From contig NC_056545.1 of NCBI RefSeq assembly GCF_910596095.1, forward strand, positions 26,249,067 to 26,313,066: a stretch of 64,000 nt of DNA. Reading direction: 5' to 3'. The notes beneath the pieces were generated by a model, which was given only the letters and a program-made list of their open reading frames with translations, did not search any database and was not told where the DNA came from. The translations under genes were made by a program, and so were the position numbers. Positions 35,691 to 48,331 of this stretch are shown here, one piece after another. Each line of letters opens with the position of its first letter. Position 1 is the stretch's first letter. The stretch comes from Thunnus maccoyii. Taxonomy: Eukaryota; Chordata; Actinopteri; Scombriformes; Scombridae.

Positions 35691-36254
35691 CTGTCCTGAA
35701 TGAAATACAATAAGAATATTTGCACTCTACAATGTCTTCTATAATCCAATATTCTTTAATCCTGTGTGTGTGTTAACCTGAACCTCAGTTGCCACATATT
35801 TCCTGCATGTTATCATCTCTACAGTTGTGGAATCTTAGCATTGTTCACCAAAACCAGTCCTGTAACATGCAGTGGGCTGTTCATTACCATGTCCTATCCT
35901 TAATCTGTCCATTTTCACTTAATATTTAATATTCCCTCTAAAACTTGAATTGAATATAGATGTTTTCCCTCCTCCAGTCTTTGCCATACTTACTTATTTT
36001 CTTCTACCTTCTACCACCTTACTTCTTCAGCAAGCATTTATCTCTGATTAGCCTCACTATTTATCACCACACAAAGCAGCCATATACAATAACTGAGGCA
36101 ACAAAAGGCCAAGGTTATATTATGTGTTCTAAAACATTTCCCTCTCATAAACCCCCAAACAGACAAACACACTAATGTCTATTGATACATTTATGAATGT
36201 TGCTTCTGGCTATATGCAAGATTATTCTGTCAAAGACTCCCACAGGATGTCATT

Positions 36255-37125
36255 TTGACTCAGGGGTGCTTTTATGTGAAAGATTTGTCATTGCTGATAT
36301 ACAGTTGTACTAGCAGTGGTGGAACAATAAGATCAGCATTGTCTGAGAAAATTGTTACCAGAAATGGTCAACATATTGAGTTGGTATCTACTTTTAAATA
36401 CCAAGGGTTTTTAATTGATGACCACTTGTATTTTAAGGCACATATCCAGTATGTTACAAAAAAGCTGAAGCTTTTACTAGGATTTTACTATGGAAACAAG
36501 TCTTTTCTTTTTGTGTGAAACAGAAATTGGTGGAGTCTACCTTTTTATCTTTCATATCGTCATTGATTATGGTGATGTGTTGTACATGAATGCCTCTGCT
36601 CACTGTCTTCACATGCTGAATAGTGTGTGTCATGGGGCTCTGAGATTCATTACATATTGTGGATCTTTTACTCACCACTGTGTATTATACTCAAAAGTGA
36701 ACTGGCCTGCTTTATGTGCACGCCGCCTCAGCCACTGGTATGTTTTTATTTACAAATCCATTCTTGGCAAAATTCATATTATTTATCTTCTCCTTTAAAC
36801 TTGAAATATGAAAATTACAATCTCCTTGCTCAGGACATTTTATGATTCGTTGTTTCCAAAGTCTGAACTGAACTGGGAAAGAAAGCTTTTAGGTTTTCTG
36901 CACCTGCTGCAGAAAACTGATCTTAAACTTCCAAACATAGTATCCCTGAACAATTTTAAAACTATGGTGAAATACATTGAGTTCAGGTTGTCCGTGTGCA
37001 TATGTTTTATCTGATCATTTTAATGTTACTCAGATCTATGTGCTCGTTATATGTGTGTTGCTGCTATTCTTGGCCAGGTCTCCCTTGTAAAAGGGATCTT
37101 TGATCTCAATGGGACAAACCTGGTT
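36255..37125 (+). mobile_element. Second LINE fragment, reverse transcriptase C-terminal part, decayed
   Basis: Successive frames at 36255-36518, 36490-36798 and 36808-37014, separated by frameshifts, carry conserved pieces of a teleost LINE: FKYQGFLIDDHLYFKAHI, KKLKLLLGFYYGNKS, IDYGDVLYMNAS, GALRFITYCG, HWYVFIYKSILGK. About 100 bp downstream is the tail word gatctcaatgggacaaacct ggttaaa, typical of the 3' end of such elements. It lies between ube2g1 and spns3, is inactive, and has the opposite orientation to the LINE piece at 35.1-35.7 kb. The clade was not determined. Confidence 0.85.
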
Positions 37126-37499
37126 AAAAATACTGGAATCAATAGCTAGTATTTTTAAGATAACTGAACCACTTTCATGGCATTTCTTGATCCTTTTTCT
37201 GCAGAGCATGAAAATAATAATGTTTCTAAAGATAATTGGACCATAGATGATGTTTTGACTGTCATGTTGAAATCTGGTCATACTTGTGTGGTCTTGTCTG
37301 GAGGTTGGGTTGAATGGTTCTCTGATGTATGGTTCTGTCTTGAACAAAGGATAAATAAAATGTAAACATAGTAATTGCTTGCTATGGAAGCCGAGAACGG
37401 CTGTGCTTGCAATAATTTTTTTAATGCTGTTATCTCAAGATCACAAGTCGATTTATCTTAACAAGATAATTTATTACAAGATTTATCACAAGTGGAGCT

Positions 37500-37685
37500 G
37501 ATTGTCACTTGTTCATTCCTGTCTTCTCCTCTCCACGTCTCCCTCACATGGATAGTTCAACTGTTTAGATCAAACACAAGAAGCCTTCAGGTGGCTCTTA
37601 AGGATGTGGGTTCAAATCTGTTATATGTTGGTTCTTATTCTCTCTCCACTCCACTTTCCTCTCTCTCATAAAGTCTTATAAAAAT
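37500..37685 (+). repeat. Possible tRNA-derived SINE remnant
   Basis: A B-box-like gggttcaaatc (37608-37618) is followed by a pyrimidine-rich region (tctctctccactccactttc) and a cataaagtcttataaaaatg end, the order expected for a tRNA-type SINE. The A box is not convincing. Confidence 0.4.
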
Positions 37686-37689
37686 GAAA

Positions 37690-40600
37690 ATGCTTGAAAG
37701 GTATTGTTTTTTACTTCTCTTACATGAAACATCCCATCAGAATATGAGCAGGAGTTATTCAACCTGCTATTTGACTGTGACACAGATGTCATTAATAAAG
37801 GTGTTGTTAATAGTAATGGGTACTGGGTGACACTGATTCTGATTGCTAGGTAACAGCTGTAATACTTACAGTAAACACTAGATGGCAATAACTGATGTGA
37901 CGCTAACAGCCCTCAACAAAAGGATTACAAAATTTAGGCATACTATCACAATTAAGTATCACAGGTAACTTAAGTTGTACTTACCTATACTACTATTATA
38001 ACTACAGATAATAATGCCTATAATGAAAAATCATTATCACAATACTAATGAAAGTACACAGAGTTGTGAAAGCAGGAAGAAATGAACCCACATACAAATA
38101 ATTAAGCATAATGTCATGTAATACACACATTTGGATGATTTTTTTCAGGTCTACACATTTTTCTCTGCAGCTCTCCCAGTATGGCATCAACTACTATATT
38201 CTCATTTGACACTAATTTCAGTTTGGTTACTTCTTCCTTTAAAAAACAGAAATTATTTCACACCTTTCAGTTCACAACATACTTACTTGCAATATGTGTT
38301 AAGGAGGAAGTTGATCAGTAGATTGTAGTAATTTCAATTCTCGTCAAGCAGCAACCACATATGCAACTGTGTTGCTGGTTGATAAGTGTTGTCAGAGTCA
38401 AGAAAAGCCACTGAACTACATGACAAGGTGGCCTTGTGGCTATTCTGAAGGGTCTATAATTAGATCAATGGTCACTTTGTGAAGTGACTTACTTACCTAC
38501 TTTAGTGACTTACTATACAATCTTTAAGCTCAATTGGAACAAGCTTGATGTTCTTACAGTGGAGACCAAGAGACATCTGTGAGGCTTATAATCTGTAGGG
38601 TTTCATTGTCTCAAGGAACATGGTGAAGTCTCTTATGTGATTCTCCAAACCTGCTGACAAAAACATCAATTTTCCACACTCAACTCTTGAGACAGAGGCA
38701 ATTTTTTCACAACGTCCTGTTAAAGATTTGAAGCTTTGCAATCTGCCTTGAAGTAACCGTTTTAAAGATCATTTTTGAGAGCAGAAAACACTGAAGGACG
38801 TATTGACAATTTGATGCTCTGAATAAAAGCGACTAGTATTAGGGCTGCTCAATAATGAGTCTAGAATTTATATGAATAGTTAATATTCCTAACACACATT
38901 CACATTCAAATGGGAAACAAAGTGATTTCCATAGAGGAGAAGGTACTTAAGATCCATCTTTCTGAGGTCACAACTTCACTTGACTGAAGTGAAAGCTTTA
39001 ATTTTTACACTTACAGTATTTTAATGCACAGGGATGTAATGTCAAAGAGAACACAAATTACCAGAGCAGTGGTTGCATGCCACCAAATAAACAGATCACA
39101 GCTTTGTTGAGACACAAGTAAAAATAGCAATGAAGCAGCAGTTTATTTGTCTCCTGAGGGGACAGATTTCATATCTTCATATCCTCTTCCGTACATATGT
39201 CTTAGCAAGGTTCTGAAGACAATCATTTTAACCATAGATCTTATTTTTGGTGATGGTGTGAAAGATATGCTACCAGAGCCGTCTCACAAAGACTGTGCAC
39301 TAGCAGCTTTTCTAGTGCAGCTTTTCATCCATTGGATTGACACACACTAATGTATCAGAGGCAATATCTCTCTTTCAAAATCCAAATACAGTATGTATCT
39401 GAACAATTCCTGCTTCAATGACAGAGCCAGAACCACTGATGAAAGTCACAACACATTCATCTAGGCTTACAGCTTACCACCTGACACCCACATGTGCCAT
39501 CTGAGTCCTTTTGTCTTGCTGTTGTGTGACTTGTGTGAATAAACCTGCTAAAAGTTTTTAATGAACCAAGCCAGTCACATATAATCTTTTTTAACATTAT
39601 TATAATAAAGACTGAAAGAAAGAAAAAAAGGAAGAGAAGACTGAAATGATTATTTGGCTTGTTTACAACATTGCATCACAGTGGAAGTCTGTGTGGAAGC
39701 ATATGACCAACCCAGAATGGGCTGATCCCCTTGCTAACCTAATATCTCTTGAGGCATATCTCTTCAGGCCTTAGTTAGCTTCCTCAAACCTTAGAGACAC
39801 ACTGAGCAACACTGTAATCTGACAACTGCAAATATGGAATGAACAAGGAAGATTAACAAGACATCATCAACACGTACGTGAATCTATCTATTTCTCAAGT
39901 TTATAGAGACTGTTTTGATAGCTGAGGAGTTGTACCTGTATGACAATGTAATGAAGCTTTAACTGAAAATAATGTATCTTCAAGAGAGAAACTGCATTGA
40001 TCCTGTAACCTGGGCAGAAAGCATGAGGGCTTCTCTATAAGGACAATGTTATGTATTTTATACTTTATATTTCTTATCCTGTTATGTTATTATTTTATAG
40101 TTTTAACTTGACAATATTTGTTAGGATTCTACATTGTACACCCAACATCTTGCCTACCTTCGTCAATATACCTCTGAACTCATAATCACCCAATAACTGT
40201 CACTGTGTGGTTACAAACCCGTCTTGTGCTGTTGTGAGACTGCTGGAGGGAAAAAAAAAAACTTAACTGAGAATCTTCCTTCTCCTTTTTCTGTCTTTTT
40301 AACATTGTTGCGATGATTTGTTCTTAGTTGTGTAATTGTCTTTTGTGTCATAAGGACTATTTCAAAAGTGGTACCACAAACCACATTATCTGATTTCCTC
40401 TAAACTAGATTACCATAAGAGCTGCAATTGAGTATAACCTGAACGTTTCTCTCAGTGAGTCATGAGTTGAATAAATGTATGATGGGATAGAGACAGTCTC
40501 CTATTGTTCTGTGAAGCAATTAGACTTCATTTTAAAGATGAAAGCAAGAGAAGGTATAATTTGTAGTCACTTGAAAACATTTATTTTCTTTATATACTGT

Positions 40601-40788
40601 ATAATTGTATAATTCAATAATTCAGTCCTGTCTCTGAGCTATATTGAGTTGTCTAATAAGACTTGTTTCCAAACTTCTGTGTACACCCTGCAATATAATT
40701 ATGTTTAGTGTGAGTGTAGAGGATAAAGGATTTCTCTAAAACTGGGTTGTACATTCTCCATTTCCAGGTAAAGAAAAAGCTGCTCACT
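37690..40788. other. Spacer upstream of spns3, no gene seen
   Basis: AT-rich; no supported coding exon on either strand. A CTCF-like CACTAGATGGCA lies at about 37876-37887. A purine-rich run occurs near 39610-39645. Upstream non-coding exons of spns3 could be here; a tttccag acceptor-like site at 40761-40767 precedes the first coding exon. Confidence 0.5.
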
Positions 40789-43700
40789 ATGGAGCCAAAG
40801 GGATCAGTCACGTCCCCTCAGGACAGGCCGATGCCTGAACGGAGTCTGAGCACCAGCCCTGGTCTACGCTATGGCTCTCTTGTGAACAGCGTTTCATCAC
40901 TTGCACCAACAGAAGCGGACAAAGCAGCCATATCACCTACACGTGCCTACATAGCTGTAGCTGTGCTTTGCTACATCAACTTGCTCAACTACATGGAGCG
41001 GTACACAATAGCAGGTTAGATGAGCTCTTGTGTACATATGACAACACTGCCTAACAACAAACACCATGTACTGCTTCTAATTTGGTGGTCTTACACATAA
41101 ATTGTTTTTTTTTATTGTTATGTAGGTGTCCTTACCATCATTCAGGCATTCTTTCACATAAGTGACAGTATAGCTGGACTTCTACAGACAGGTATGATGA
41201 TGCATCTTCTTGACATACTCACGCACTATCCCTTTAAGAGATGAATGTTCCAAACTCTGAAAAAAAGGCCACACAAATGTTGAAGATCCCCATTTTATCT
41301 GTACATAAGTAAGATAGAATCATGCAACATGTGCTGCAAGGAAATTGCAGAACACTGTTTATTATTGCAAGACAAGAAATAATAAATGAGACACTTCTTG
41401 GTTCAAAAGTAGATTACTCAGATATCAACACTTTTATATATTTACTTGGGTTTTTATTCTTAAAAGTTTCATGAGTGTGTTTTCATGTATTGTCACATTA
41501 TAAAGTCAGAATTGATTCTGGGCTTAAAATATTAACGCACTTACAGTTTTCATCTGCAGTTTCTTACTTCTGGCACCTTTCTTCGGTTACCTCGGGGACC
41601 GCTACAACAGGATATATATCATGTCGGCAGGTTTGAGTATGTGGCTTGTGACCGCAGCTGGAAGCTCTTTTGTCACTGAGTCGGTAAGTGATAAATATGC
41701 TGTATGACTTCATCTACACTTAAAAAAAGAAGAAGGAAGATCAGAAAATATTTCTTCATAGTGCTTTTTGTTAGTGTTCCTTCCTCTATCATTTGACCTC
41801 ATCACACACTCACTCCTCAAATGAAAATGACGCTGAAGAATGAAAATGAGTACAGACAGGAAGATTTTGATGAGTTTGTTTCTGGTTTAAGATACTTATC
41901 TTTAGGGCTGCAAACATACTAAGCTTAGATAGATGCTTAAGCAAATGTTATGTGAGTCAACATAGTAATTATCAACTGAGAAGCATGTTGTAAATTTGTT
42001 TAGTGCACAACATAGACATCAACATGAAGTACAAAAGAGAAATCCCAGTATATTCTGCAGTTTCTTTGGGAAATAAATAGATATGTATTATTGATGAATT
42101 GTACTGTTCTTGGCTGTAAGAATGGCATTATGTCAAACTGTGAGAGGGTCTCTGTGGTATTTGAGATTAAACGTTGTCTTGATCTCTTCAGTACTTCTGG
42201 CTTCTGGTGCTGTTGAGATCTCTGGTCGGGGTAGGAGAGGCCAGCTACTCCACCATTGCTCCCACCATCATTGGTGACCTCTTTACTGGGCCTAAACGGC
42301 TCCTCATGATCTCTGCCTTCTACATCTGTATCCCTGTTGGAAGGTTAGAAACAACATCAATTTATTTCTACAGCTGTGTTTTTTTCCCCACGTTTTAACC
42401 CATTAATTATAAATGTTCACCATTTTTCTCAAGCATATCATAGCTTTTTCTTTCCAAACAGCAATAGTAACATTACATTGCTGTTGTGTGGGAGTGAAAC
42501 TGAAAGCACAGATTGTTCGGACATGTCATGTGAATGCTACATTTACTTCTAGTGGGAAACTCCGGCATTTGAGATGTTAGAGCCAACAGCATTCACAAAA
42601 TAGTGCTGTTGGAAAATCAAATTGGAGAGATGAACAATAAAAAACCATGTACAGTGTGAAAGGGATTAAAGGATTGTTCCTTTGAAACAATATGTGCTTT
42701 CAAGCAGAGATAACAGAGCCATAGCAACAAAATTCTGCTTCAAGTCTCACTTTGCAAGTTAATTTTTACAATGTGCTGAAAGAAACTGAACACTTGCTAA
42801 GCTATGAAATTAGTTGGAAAATGACAGACAGTGATGTAAAGGGAGCTTTTACCAAATCAACTACCATCCAAATCCAAAGTATGGTCATTTAAACTGTTCA
42901 AAGTTAAATCAATATGCAAAGAGGCTTGTTTTTTTCTGTAAATACCAGAAGACATGCTGCCATATTGTTAAGCTTGTTTATGTCATTGCAATCACTCTCA
43001 AATGGTTTTATCATTCTGTGTGTTTTCAGTGGTCTTGGATACATAGTGGGGTCATCAGTTACGAGTCTCACAGGGGACTGGCACTGGGCTCTCAGGGTGA
43101 GGATAGTTTCATAATCACTAATGTAAATGTAAGTTGAGCAATGACAGTGATAGATATCATTTACATTTTTCTGTGTTGTCAGGTCACTCCCATCTTGGGT
43201 CTAGTGGGACTTATCTTGCTGGTGCTCTTATGCCCAAACCCACCCAGAGGTGCTGCAGAAACCCATGGAGTAGGAGTTACAGGAAAGAGCTCCTACCGGG
43301 AGGATGTCAAGTATCTTTTGAAAAAGTAGGAAATTGAAATGAACACTGGATTAATACTATAGTCTGGCTGATACAGCTATCTATTGAGAGTAAAATCAGA
43401 TGACAACAAATATTTTTGATAAGGATCCCTTAATTTTGGTTATTAAAGAATTGTGACCAAGATATTGTGTGCTGAGCTAAACATTCACAGCTGAAAAATA
43501 AATATATCAGTGCTCCCTGGTGGGTAAACTCTGTAACGGTGTCACTGTTTCTAAATGATCTAACATGTTTCTAAATCTCAAACATGTTTTTGGCATTACT
43601 GTATTGTAATTTTTGTTAAATATATACAGATACTGATATATCTGCAATAAGTTAATATCAGCGGATATATTGTCGCAGCTGATTTATTGATCAGGCTATG

Positions 43701-46700
43701 ATTAATACCGTAGTATTTTACATTAGTCCCTAAAGTTAACAGAGATATTACTTATATTTTCTGATCTTCTTGTTTTGTTACTCTGACCCTAGTAAAAGCT
43801 ATGTGTGGTCATCAATGGGAGTGACGGCTATGGCCTTCCTCACCGGAGCTCTGGCTTTCTGGGTGCCCACTTTTTTGTCCAGAGCTCAGATCTCTCAGGC
43901 AACCCAACAGTCGTCTACCGAAGAGCTCTTCAACCGCTCAAACAGGTGTAGTGTGACCTTTGACTTGCATCACTCTCCATTTACCCCATGTCCTTCAAAA
44001 TGTCTTGAAAGTTTTTACAATGCCGGCTGCCTCTGCTCCCTTTACAGTCTTATCTTCGGTGGTGTGACGGTGGCATCGGGCATTCTGGGAGTGTGTCTCG
44101 GCACTGGTTTATCCAGATGGTTCAGGAACAAAGTGCCTTATGCTGACCCACTCATCTGCGCTGTGGGCATGCTGGGATCGACCCCCTGCCTCTTTGTTGT
44201 CATCTTTGCGGCATCATCAAGCATTCCAGTTACTTACGTAAGAGACAAACTTCTGTCTTTGTTGGTGGCCTCCAGCTAAATATTTATTTTAAACAAAGGA
44301 TTTAGTTACCTGAATGTCTGTGCCACAGTTTCTGCAGTGTTGGAAGCAGAACAAAACTTAAAGGATAGATTCACATTTTTCCACATGCTCACATGCATGT
44401 TGAAAGAGTTATCAGTCGCTGTTATCTCTGAAGAAACAGGACTCCAACTCCAAATCGTCAACACTCTCAGACAGCTTAAGTGAGTATCTTCCTTAACTGC
44501 ATGCTTTTTAGTATGAAATTCCTTCTTGTGCTGCTATTCCTCAACCACAGCTTAGCACAGGGACAATGTGTGTGGAAACACAAAGAGGGACATTCACACT
44601 AAAAAGACTGTAAGAAGGTCGGCATTTGACTAACTGAGACTGCTGAAGCCTCACATTAGGTTTGGCTGAACTTTAGACAGGGCAGCATGTCTAACATTAG
44701 GAAGGCATCTCTTCACAGACACTATGGACAAGAGGCATAATTACAGCGACCAATGACTGTTTCAATTTGCATATAAGCATGTGAGTATTGTTTTAAGAAA
44801 GACTTTAGAAAATGTGAACCTATCCTTTAATATTTGCGACTTATAGCCACATGTAGATGTTCAAACTGTCTCCCTGTGATTTTCATTATAAGGAGTCAAT
44901 TTATGTCACTCAGTGATTTGATAAATTAACCCCAGTCAGCAGTCAATCAGCCAGCTCTAACCAGTGATAGCTTCTTTAACATCTGGGATCTGCAACAGCA
45001 CCTTTTAAATTTCTTCTAATGGTTGAAGTGTCAATATTGAACGATAGTGAAGACCTAAGCAACACTTCAAAGTGAATGTGTTTGTTTTTCAGAGGGATGT
45101 TTGCCCTTTAACTCTTATAGAACATATTATAAAACATAATGAAGAAATACTTAACAAATCAAAAATGTAATAATCATTAATTTTAAAATTTGATTAATTT
45201 TGTTCTATTTTTTAAATTTTCAAAATGTTGTTTGATCCATCTAAATATTGATTGATTTTAGTCCATAATGTATAGTCCACAATAATGCATGATGCTACTA
45301 AAGGTTTGAGAAAAGTCAACATTTCAAATTCTATCCAAGATGTCAATGGTTCCATAGACAAAATGTCCAGATGAACTATGGGTAATGTTGACGTAAAATC
45401 ATGCATAAAAAATAAACATGAAAAATATTTTTACAATATATTAGTGCAGCCATGGCATGTGGGGTTTGATTATGTCAGTAAGTATAAGTGTTACAGCTTC
45501 AACGTAATGCTGTAACAAGCTCATAAAGAACATGTGATAATGTTAAGTGTAAAACAAGAGACATTTGATGTGGAAAATCAAAAATCAAGCTGTTAATTTA
45601 TTTATCAAGTGATTATTGGACAACTGATTAATTGATCAATTTATCTATTGCTTACTGATTGTCTTAGATATGTCCCTTATTAATGTCTCATTTCAGGTCT
45701 TCGTTTTCTTGGCTGAGCTGCTGTTATCACTGAACTGGTCCCTCCTGGCTGATATGCTGCTGGTGAGTTTGAATGATGTGATTGGAAATAAAAACATGAA
45801 ACAGTCTGCTGAAGCTTGAAGTCAACCGGTTGTTTTGTGTTACTTTTCTCTTCAGTATGTTGTTGTACCGACCAGAAGGTCGACAGCTGAGGCTCTCCAG
45901 ATCACAGTCTGTCATCTTCTGGGTGACGCTGGGAGTCCTTATCTAATAGGAGCGGTGAGAAATAGTTTCATTTTCCCACATTCAGCTTCTTTTTAGTGGT
46001 ACTGTTTCATTCACTGTACCTCAGATTGATTAACTACATTTTCTGTGTATGATTGAACACCAATGCTGTTTTCACACTTGTGCCAGTAGGTCTCTGATGC
46101 TATACGCAATTCTAAACCTGAAAGCCCTGAGTGGAGTTTCCTCAGTCTGAAGTACAGCTTCCTGATCTGCCCATTTATTGGGGTTCTGGGTGGAGTGTTT
46201 TTCCTCATGACTGCCTTGTACATTACTGAAGACAGGAGGGCAGCTGAGCGATTGGTTGAAGGTAAATTGACAGTTACTCTCCTTTCATTCTCTTGTGAAC
46301 ATGGTGAAAATGGTGTTACAGAGTACAACCAAGGCCCAAACAGAACAATTCTCTGCAAATTCTGCTGTTTTTAAACAGCATCTAACATCTAAATATTCTG
46401 AGAATGGAGAAATGAACAGTTAAAAAAAAAAAGAAAACTGATATGGCAGAACCGAAAACAGCCTATTGTCTTTTTTATTCCATGCATTCTTCTTCCTTCT
46501 CAAAACCTGGCGCCTACATTACCCACAATGTAACTTGACCGCCAGATTCAACTCTGTTATGCTAGTTGTGGCTTATATATTGTCATGCAGAGATGAGGAG
46601 CAGTTTACAGAGGTGTGGTAACCTCACTTCTTTCCGACTCCACACTCCCAGATTCATTTCGTTTTATAACCATGTAATCTTCAGCCCCAACAAACATCAC

Positions 46701-47547
46701 TTGAGGCAGTTTAGCACACTTTAAACAGCTTTCTCTGGAGCCACAAAAGGCTTTATACATTTTCACATATGCAGTAACACTCCCCAGGCTTTTTGTGTGG
46801 ATGACACACTGGCACATGATTAAGTATTAAATATTATCACCAATATGTTTGTTTCTTAATGTCAGTGTCACACACATGCTGGGGTGTCCCTTCCTGAACA
46901 ATAATCTTTATTCAACTCACTAATTACTAAATAGCACTCCTCCTTATGCAGTTAAGAACAAATTCCCCTTATGTGCACACATGCCCCACTAACACACTGG
47001 CAGTCTAGTTCTCTAACAAGTCAGAGCCAGAGATGGGCCAAACTTTATAAAGACAACGTTGTCTTTCTAGTTTGGATCTGAGTTGACTACATACTCTCCA
47101 TTCTGTTGGACTGTTTATCAGTATGTGGCACAGCTGCACCGAGAGGCCTACTTAGTAGGCATCACCTTAGTAGATAAGAACTGGTTCCCTCCTAACATGG
47201 TCTGACATACAGTTATCTGATCTAGAGCTGCTTAATGAGCTGATTAATCTATTAATTTATTGGTCAATTGACAAAAAGTGAATCGACAGCTATTTTGATA
47301 ATCACTTAATCATTTTGAGTCATTTTTGATGTTGGTTCCAGATTCTTAGATGTAAATATTTTTCTGGTAAGACATTTTAGGTTGCATCTTGGGCTTTGGG
47401 AACCAGTGATTGACATTTTTCACCATTTTCTTACATTTTGTAGACCAAACTACTAATTAATAGAGAAAATAATCAATCACTTAATCAATAATGAAAATAA
47501 TTATTTGCTTGTTATTTTCCTTACTCTCATCCTGCATTCACATGTTT

Positions 47548-47578
<31 letters not shown>

Positions 47579-47655
47579 TATCAGAAGATTCTCCACCACA
47601 GCCAGGTCCTGCATTTGAGCCCGCTGTGGAACTGAGCAATGAGAAAAAAGAGTAA
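40789..47655 (+). CDS. spns3: Spinster homolog 3, major facilitator lipid transporter
   Basis: Coding exons 40789-41014, 41126-41191, 41547-41683, 42192-42343, 43030-43096, 43183-43325, 43793-43945, 44048-44237, 45697-45762, 45856-45954, 46090-46261, 47585-47655. They join in frame to 513 residues, about the length of human SPNS3. It is an MFS protein of about 12 membrane spans: TM1 ends [10 protein letters not shown] (about 67-76), GYLGDRYNR is the conserved MFS loop after TM2, and [23 protein letters not shown] (152 onward) is the Spinster signature. Further signatures are [24 protein letters not shown] and GDAGSPYL. The related SPNS2 exports sphingosine-1-phosphate and SPNS1 moves lysophospholipids from lysosomes; the SPNS3 substrate is less clear. 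The name rests on position beside ube2g1, length and the spns2 paralog downstream. A start further upstream (40747, MYILHFQ) is in frame but reads through an acceptor-like site, so the ATG at 40789 is preferred. Confidence 0.93.
43350..43708. mobile_element. hAT-type MITE with perfect 8-bp target duplication
   Basis: ATTAATAC occurs at 43350-43357 and again at 43701-43708. Between them lies a 343-bp element whose left end TATAGTCTGGCTGAT and reversed right end CATAGCCTGATCAAT form imperfect inverted repeats. The interior has tgatatat and cggatatat words of a family widespread in vertebrates. It lies in spns3 intron 6. An 8-bp duplication is the hAT hallmark; it has no coding capacity. Confidence 0.8.
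44358..44830. mobile_element. TTAA-flanked MITE in spns3 intron 8
   Basis: Left end TTAAAGGATAGATTCACATT and reversed right end TTAAAGGATAGGTTCACATT are nearly perfect inverted repeats, with TTAA at both outer ends (44358-44361, 44827-44830). The interior includes cacaaagagggacattcaca and ctaaaaagactgtaa, matching an abundant teleost repeat I remember. Non-autonomous, 473 bp. Confidence 0.85.
47223..47513 (+). mobile_element. Abundant teleost MITE (TAGAGCTGC family) in spns3 intron 11
   Basis: Begins TAGAGCTGC, then AT-rich gattaatctattaatttatt and ctattttgataatc, then ttgggctttgggaacc, cattttgtagaccaaact and aataatgaaaataatta. This order agrees with a very common fish repeat whose consensus starts TAGAGCTGCAAC. 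The right end is degraded. A second, antisense copy is at 55661-56018. Confidence 0.75.
47554..47578. repeat. TG microsatellite at the spns3 exon 12 acceptor
   Basis: Twenty-five bases of TG end 6 nt before exon 12 (47585). The intron end reads (TG)n-tatcag, so the repeat occupies the place of the polypyrimidine tract. Confidence 0.95.
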
Positions 47656-48084
47656 AGCTGGACAAAAGCAAACATGCAATAAATGTATTTGTGAATATTT
47701 GAAGTTAAGTTTAAAAAATGCAGGTATGGAGAACAGGGCATTGGAGCTGCCTTTTTCATCATTTTAAAATTTAAAAATGTTTGTCTGATACCATATTGTG
47801 TAGATGCACTTAATACTTCACTCAGGCCTGATTCATATCGCCTAAAATCACAAATTTGCTTGAAAGCGGGTACTCTGTGATTTTGGATAAAGATGACCTT
47901 TTAAAAGAACTTCATTCGCATTTGCCTCTCCTTCTCACAGCAACACTTCAGTGTAAGTTCAAAGTGGGAGCAGGTCATAAGCTGTTATAATATTACCTCC
48001 CATTCAGTGGATGATTCAATGTGCATTATATTGTTCTTGAAAATGAAATGCTTATATTTTCTGAATTGAAATGTTGAAATTTTC

Positions 48085-48090
48085 AATAAA
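48085..48090 (+). terminator. Likely poly(A) signal of spns3
   Basis: AATAAA 430 nt after the spns3 stop. An earlier AATAAA at 47678-47683 lies only 23 nt after the stop and could give a shorter transcript. Confidence 0.55.
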
Positions 48091-48331
48091 TTTGTAAAAG
48101 CATTTGTAATTCATGAAGAGTGGTTTTCATTGTGCTTCATCACCAAACCATATTACAGTAAACCATACACCTTGCTGTTTTTGCTGTCAGTTTAACAGAC
48201 GACACTACAAAATCGATGTATCTTTAATCAAAGAAACAGTGTATAAACTGACTCTCCATCCATGAAAAATATATAGCTAAATAAATCTTAAGCTTTCTGC
48301 AGGTGATAGTCCAGCCTCCATTAGAACTGCT

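Noticed and set aside
34283..38850. Shared word gactagtattagggytgct at about 34286 and 38831
   Set aside because: The match is only about 20 bp and no inverted ends or target duplications could be found around either copy.
42667..42700. A further TTAAAGG word as a possible fourth TTAA-type MITE end
   Set aside because: No matching inverted end followed by TTAA was found within 1.5 kb.
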